From CAIKMD01 sp036501365 (GTDB taxonomy: Bacteria; Pseudomonadota; Alphaproteobacteria; ATCC43930; CGMCC-115725), in contig DASYAL010000098.1 of NCBI GenBank assembly GCA_036501365.1, forward strand, positions 43,649 through 107,648: a DNA stretch of 64,000 nucleotides, written 5' to 3'. Below, piece by piece: positions 60,846 to 64,000 of this stretch. Numbering within the stretch: position 1 is the first letter of the stretch; each line of letters starts with the position of its first letter. The notes below the pieces were generated by a model. It saw only the letters and a program-made list of their open reading frames with translations, was not told where the DNA came from and ran no database searches. The position numbers and the translations under genes are program-made.

Positions 60846-61529
60846 TCAGGCGAAGGCCCGAACGAGGCCCCCGACGCCGGCGGTCACGGCCATGGCGAGC
60901 GCGCCCCAGAACAACACGCGCACCGCGCCGCGCCAGACGCTTGCGCCGCCGGCCCGTGCGGCGAGAGCTCCCAACAAAGCGAGAAAGCTGAGCGCAACAC
61001 CGCTGACCAGCGGTATCACCTGCGGTTCCGGACCCAGCATGAGCGCGGCGAGCGGAATGACGGCGCCGATGCCGAAACTGGCCCCGGACGCGAGGGCAGC
61101 CTGCAGCGGCCGCGCGCGCAACGCCTCGCTGATGCCGATCTCGTCGCGCGCATGCGCGGCCAAGGCGTCGTGCGCCATGAGTTGGGCCGCCACTTCGTGC
61201 GCCAGCGCCGGCGCCAAGCCGCGGTCGACATAGATCGCCGCCAGCTCTTGGCGCTCGGCTTCGGGGTTGGCGATCAGGCCTTCGCGCTCGAGCGCGAGGT
61301 CCGCGCGCTCGGTATCGACCTGCGAGCTCACGGAGACGTATTCGCCCGCGGCCATCGCCATCGCGCCCGCGGCCAGCCCGGCGATGCCTGCCAGCTCGAT
61401 CGTGCCGCGCGACGCATGGGCGGCCGCGAAGCCCAGCAGTAGGCTCGCGGTCGAGGCGATCCCGTCATTCGCGCCGAGCACCGCGGCGCGCAGCCAGCCG
61501 GAGCGGTGGGTGAGGTGATGGTGCGGCAT
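60846..61529 (-). CDS. VIT1/CCC1-family transporter
   Basis: About 227 residues. LRAAVLGANDGIASTASLLLGFAAA near the N-terminus and AAGEYVSVSSQVD form the conserved VIT1/CCC1 core, followed by a cytosolic helical insert and about three C-terminal membrane segments (five in total). Homologs move iron(II) or manganese out of the cytosol. The N-terminal histidines (MPHHHLTH) could contact metal. The start may instead be a TTG at 61562; the ATG at 61529 is chosen. It lies seven bases after the convergent TRAP permease. Confidence 0.87.
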   Translation of the reverse strand: MPHHHLTHRSGWLRAAVLGANDGIASTASLLLGFAAAHASRGTIELAGIAGLAAGAMAMAAGEYVSVSSQVDTERADLALEREGLIANPEAERQELAAIYVDRGLAPALAHEVAAQLMAHDALAAHARDEIGISEALRARPLQAALASGASFGIGAVIPLAALMLGPEPQVIPLVSGVALSFLALLGALAARAGGASVWRGAVRVLFWGALAMAVTAGVGGLVRAFA

Positions 61530-61583
61530 CGGCGATCGATTCTGCGGGAAGTCCGCCCGCAAATTCCAGCAAAAAAGCGGCGT

Positions 61584-62408
61584 TCACTTGCCGATCGAAT
61601 AGATCGCGACCGCCAGCTCGGCGACGATCAGGAACAGCACATACCATTCGAGCCGCGTATTGCTGCGCTCTTGCACGAGGCCGAGCAGGGTCTCGCTGGT
61701 GCGCAAGATGACGTCCTGTTTCTGATCGAGCGCGCGCGATCGATCGCGGAGCTCGTATTCGTCGGCGAGCCGGACGTAGAACCGATCGAGCTCCGGATGA
61801 TCCCATAGCAATTCGGGCTTTTCGGCGGTCTCGACACGGCCGACCATCTTCTGCTGCACCAGCAGCGCGGTTCCGATCTGGCGCAATAGTGGCGTCACGG
61901 CGACGCCGGCGCGGCCGCGGCGACGCAAGATCTCCGCCATCGGCTCGACGCGATCAAAGCCGGCGGCGATGCGGGTTTCGTAATGGCCGAGGATCAGGCT
62001 TTTCGCCAGCACGTCGGCGACGAGCTGGAGCCGCTCGAGCGTCAATTCCTTCAACAGGATCGCGCCGCTGGGGTCGATCTGATCCTCCACCTCGGCGCGG
62101 ATGTCGATGCGGACCTCGTCGCTTTCGCGCGGCTGGAACGGATCGCTGACCAGCGGCGAGAGCCGTTCGAGCAGCGCGGCCTCGGCATCGGGACGCACGT
62201 TCATCAGGACGATCACGCCGTAGCGGAACAGCACCGCGATACCGCCCTCGCGCACGCCGACGGTGAGCGGCATCCGCGCCAGCGCCTCCTGGCGCTCGAA
62301 GCGATGCGTCGCAACCCCTTCGCCCACGAGGACGGCGCGGACGATGATCGGCCGCTGCGTACCGACGCAGGCAGCGAGCGTGACGGCAGGAGCCTCCGCC
62401 TCAGCCAT
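61584..62408 (-). CDS. RMD1/YagE (DUF155) family protein
   Basis: 274 residues. VLFRYGVIVLMNV near residue 60, LAKSLILGHYETRI near 135 and ELDRFYVRLADEYELRDRSRALDQK near 215 are RMD1/DUF155 features, and the protein ends in a hydrophobic tail (LEWYVLFLIVAELAVAIYSIG). Eukaryotic RMD1 proteins act in mitochondrial RNA or translation support; bacterial roles are unknown. It sits between VIT1 and the hydratase/lyase gene. The ATG at 62408 is the first. Confidence 0.85.
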   Translation of the reverse strand: MAEAEAPAVTLAACVGTQRPIIVRAVLVGEGVATHRFERQEALARMPLTVGVREGGIAVLFRYGVIVLMNVRPDAEAALLERLSPLVSDPFQPRESDEVRIDIRAEVEDQIDPSGAILLKELTLERLQLVADVLAKSLILGHYETRIAAGFDRVEPMAEILRRRGRAGVAVTPLLRQIGTALLVQQKMVGRVETAEKPELLWDHPELDRFYVRLADEYELRDRSRALDQKQDVILRTSETLLGLVQERSNTRLEWYVLFLIVAELAVAIYSIGK

Positions 62409-62579
62409 AACACGCGCTTTGCTGCATCAGCATTGCTCTCCGAGCCGGGGACCGATCGTGGCTCCAGCTACCAAGCTTATCATGGCGTGATACGAGCGTG
62501 CAGCGCGCGCCCCAAGCACGGCTTGCCGGATGTTCCGCTATGCCCGATTGTCAGGGGTCGCCATTCGCAAGCGAGGACC

Positions 62580-63407
62580 ATGATGACCGACAGCCCGAAT
62601 GTCGCCTTCGCCCAGGTGAGGGACGGCACTGCCTGGCTCAGCTTCAATCGCCCCGAGAAGCGCAACTGCATGAACCCGGCGCTGAACCGGCGCATGGGCG
62701 AATTGCTCGACGAATTGGAATTCGATCCATCGGTGCGCGTTCTGGTGCTCAAAGGCGAGGGGACGGCCTGGTCCGCCGGGATGGATCTCAAGGAATATTT
62801 CCGCGAAACCGAGGCGCAGGGCCTTGGTGCCGTGCGCCGAGCGCAGCGCGAGGCCTATGGCTGGTGGCGGCGCCTGCGGTGGTTCCAGAAGCCGACGATC
62901 GCGATGGTGAACGGCTGGTGTTTCGGCGGCGGCTACGGCCCGCTCTTCGCCTGCGATCTGGCGATCGCCGCCGACGAGGCGCAATTCGCGCTATCCGAGG
63001 TCAATTGGGGCATCCTGCCAGGCGGTGGCGCGACCAAGGTCGTGGTCGAGTTGATGAGCATGCGCGACGCCATGTACCACGCGCTCACCGGCGAGCTCAT
63101 CAACGGCAAGCAGGCGGCGACCTGGAAGCTCGTCAATGAGAGCGTTCCGCTCGCGCGGCTCGAGGAGCGCGTCAAGGAGCTCGCCGCGATCCTCGTGAAG
63201 AAGAATCCGGTCACGCTCAAGGCGACCAAGGATGCGATCCGGCGTGTCAAAGAGATGACCTACGACAATGCCGAGGACTATCTGGTGCGCGCGCAGGAAT
63301 CCGCAAACTCTTTCGACAATGAAGGGCGCAAGGAAGGGATCCGGCAATTCATCGACGAGAAGAGCTACCGGCCCGGACTTGAGCCTTATGACGCATCGCG
63401 CCGCTAA
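62580..63407 (+). CDS. p-hydroxycinnamoyl-CoA hydratase/lyase (feruloyl-CoA type)
   Basis: 275 residues, crotonase superfamily. The match to HCHL is specific: RPEKRN near residue 25, WSAGMDLKEYFRE near 63, KPTIAMVNGWCFGGGY near 103, LSEVNWGILPGG near 138 with the catalytic Glu, GLVNESVPLA-like KLVNESVPLARL, and the C-terminal EGRKEGIRQFIDEKSYRPGL. HCHL hydrates feruloyl- or coumaroyl-CoA and cleaves it to vanillin or 4-hydroxybenzaldehyde and acetyl-CoA. The CoA ligase is not seen here, but a thiolase-like gene follows. The start is one of two adjacent ATGs after GCGAGG. Confidence 0.87.
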   Translation: MMTDSPNVAFAQVRDGTAWLSFNRPEKRNCMNPALNRRMGELLDELEFDPSVRVLVLKGEGTAWSAGMDLKEYFRETEAQGLGAVRRAQREAYGWWRRLRWFQKPTIAMVNGWCFGGGYGPLFACDLAIAADEAQFALSEVNWGILPGGGATKVVVELMSMRDAMYHALTGELINGKQAATWKLVNESVPLARLEERVKELAAILVKKNPVTLKATKDAIRRVKEMTYDNAEDYLVRAQESANSFDNEGRKEGIRQFIDEKSYRPGLEPYDASRR

Positions 63408-63434
63408 GCGGAGCACGATCGGGATGTGCCCGCG

Positions 63435-64000
63435 ATGAGCCGCGACGGCAAAGCCTATATCGCCGGTATTTACGAGCATCCGACGCGCAAGGCGGACGGG
63501 AAGTCGCTGGCCCTGCTTCATGCCGAGGTCGCCAAGGGCGCGCTCGAGGATGCCGGGCTCTCCAAGGACGATATCGATGGCTATTTCTGCGCCGGCGATG
63601 TCGCCGGCTGGGATGCGCGCGGCACCGGTCCGTTCTCGATGATCGACTATCTCGGGCTGAAGCTGCGCTACCTCGACAGCACCGAATCCTGGGGCTCGTC
63701 CTATCTCGTGCATGTCGCTCATGCCGCGGAGGCGATCGCGGCGGGGAAATGCCGCGTCGCGCTGATCACCCTTGCGGGACGGCCGCGCGCCGAAGGCTTC
63801 AGCACCGGCACCGCGGTTGCGACCGACGGGCTGACGGCCGCCGAGGCGCAGTTCGAGCTGCCTTACGCGCCGACGGTGGTGAACACTTACGCCATGTGCG
63901 CGATGCGGCACATGCACGACTACGGCACCACCAGCGAGCAGCTCGCCTGGATCAAGGTCGCCGCCTCGCACCATGCGCAGCACAATCCCAACGCGATGCT
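63435..64000 (+). CDS. thiolase-like (SCP-x family) protein, 5' part
   Basis: The first 188 codons are in the window and the gene runs off the right edge. MSRDGKAYIAGIYEHPTRKA, then LLHAEVAKGALEDAGLSKDDIDGYFCAGD and AAEAIAAGKCRVALITLAG, identify the thiolase-like superfamily related to SCP-x and lipid-transfer thiolases. Where classical thiolases have the catalytic cysteine the sequence reads STESWGSSYL, with no cysteine, a feature of many such paralogs. It starts 27 bases after the hydratase/lyase stop, likely in the same operon. Many homologs pair with a small DUF35 zinc-ribbon protein, which would lie outside. Confidence 0.82.
   Translation, partial: MSRDGKAYIAGIYEHPTRKADGKSLALLHAEVAKGALEDAGLSKDDIDGYFCAGDVAGWDARGTGPFSMIDYLGLKLRYLDSTESWGSSYLVHVAHAAEAIAAGKCRVALITLAGRPRAEGFSTGTAVATDGLTAAEAQFELPYAPTVVNTYAMCAMRHMHDYGTTSEQLAWIKVAASHHAQHNPNAM

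Overview
The window is GC-rich, densely packed bacterial chromosome. GTG and TTG starts are frequent, and many genes overlap by ATGA, GTGA or TGATG junctions. The gene types (ParE next to YciA, HU, RhlE-type helicase, RlpA, YkgJ, VIT1, TRAP and tripartite ABC importers, UbiD, cobalt nitrile hydratase, LigB dioxygenases) and the dispersed palindromes fit an alphaproteobacterium of the Rhizobiales/Rhodospirillales kind. This is inferred from gene content only. I see no rRNA, tRNA, CRISPR array, phage or transposase.

Layout. 1-1291 is the 3' part of a CDC48-type double AAA+ ATPase. 1375-14306 is a catabolic region built around a divergent IclR regulator. The minus strand carries the regulator, an ACMSD-type amidohydrolase, a hydratase and a fused ABC permease. 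The plus strand carries a meta-cleavage hydrolase, a Rieske oxygenase, a LigB extradiol dioxygenase, a two-permease ABC importer and an SDR. 14521-18150 holds a GMC oxidoreductase, a luciferase-like F420-type oxidoreductase, a PPC/DUF296 protein and a His-rich small protein. 18142-21385 (minus) is an operon of UbiD decarboxylase and cobalt nitrile hydratase alpha, beta and accessory protein. 21475-35575 is a second aromatic-type region: two amidohydrolases, a MetE-like protein with a histone-H1-like tail, esterase, NTF2-like protein, three FAH-family proteins, a second LigB dioxygenase, an AAC(6')-like acetyltransferase, an HsaA-like hydroxylase, a CocE hydrolase and an MFS exporter.

35666-47589 is mixed: DUF2272 lipoprotein, FkbM methyltransferase, dienelactone hydrolase, twin quinone oxidoreductases, two-domain VOC extradiol dioxygenase, an orphan molybdenum hydroxylase large subunit, HU, a GT87-type membrane glycosyltransferase, then a RAM protein/ferredoxin reductase/Rieske ferredoxin operon. 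47686-56922 is largely housekeeping (DEAD-box helicase, parE, yciA, rlpA, YkgJ) with two NMT1-type binding proteins, one frameshifted. 57054-64000 has a tandem ABM protein, a TRAP importer, VIT1 and RMD1 proteins, a p-hydroxycinnamoyl-CoA hydratase/lyase and the start of a thiolase-like gene.

How the genes may work together (inference). Substrates enter by several importers. Rieske and flavin hydroxylases or O-demethylases make catechols, with electrons possibly from the 45705-47338 reductase and ferredoxin. LigB or VOC enzymes open the ring. The alpha/beta hydrolase, hydratase, FAH and dienelactone hydrolase proteins process the products. Four ACMSD-type proteins and UbiD can remove carboxyl groups. 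The oxygenase/LigB/hydrolase/decarboxylase set resembles the logic of lignin biaryl (5,5'-dehydrodivanillate) catabolism, but no substrate can be assigned from sequence.
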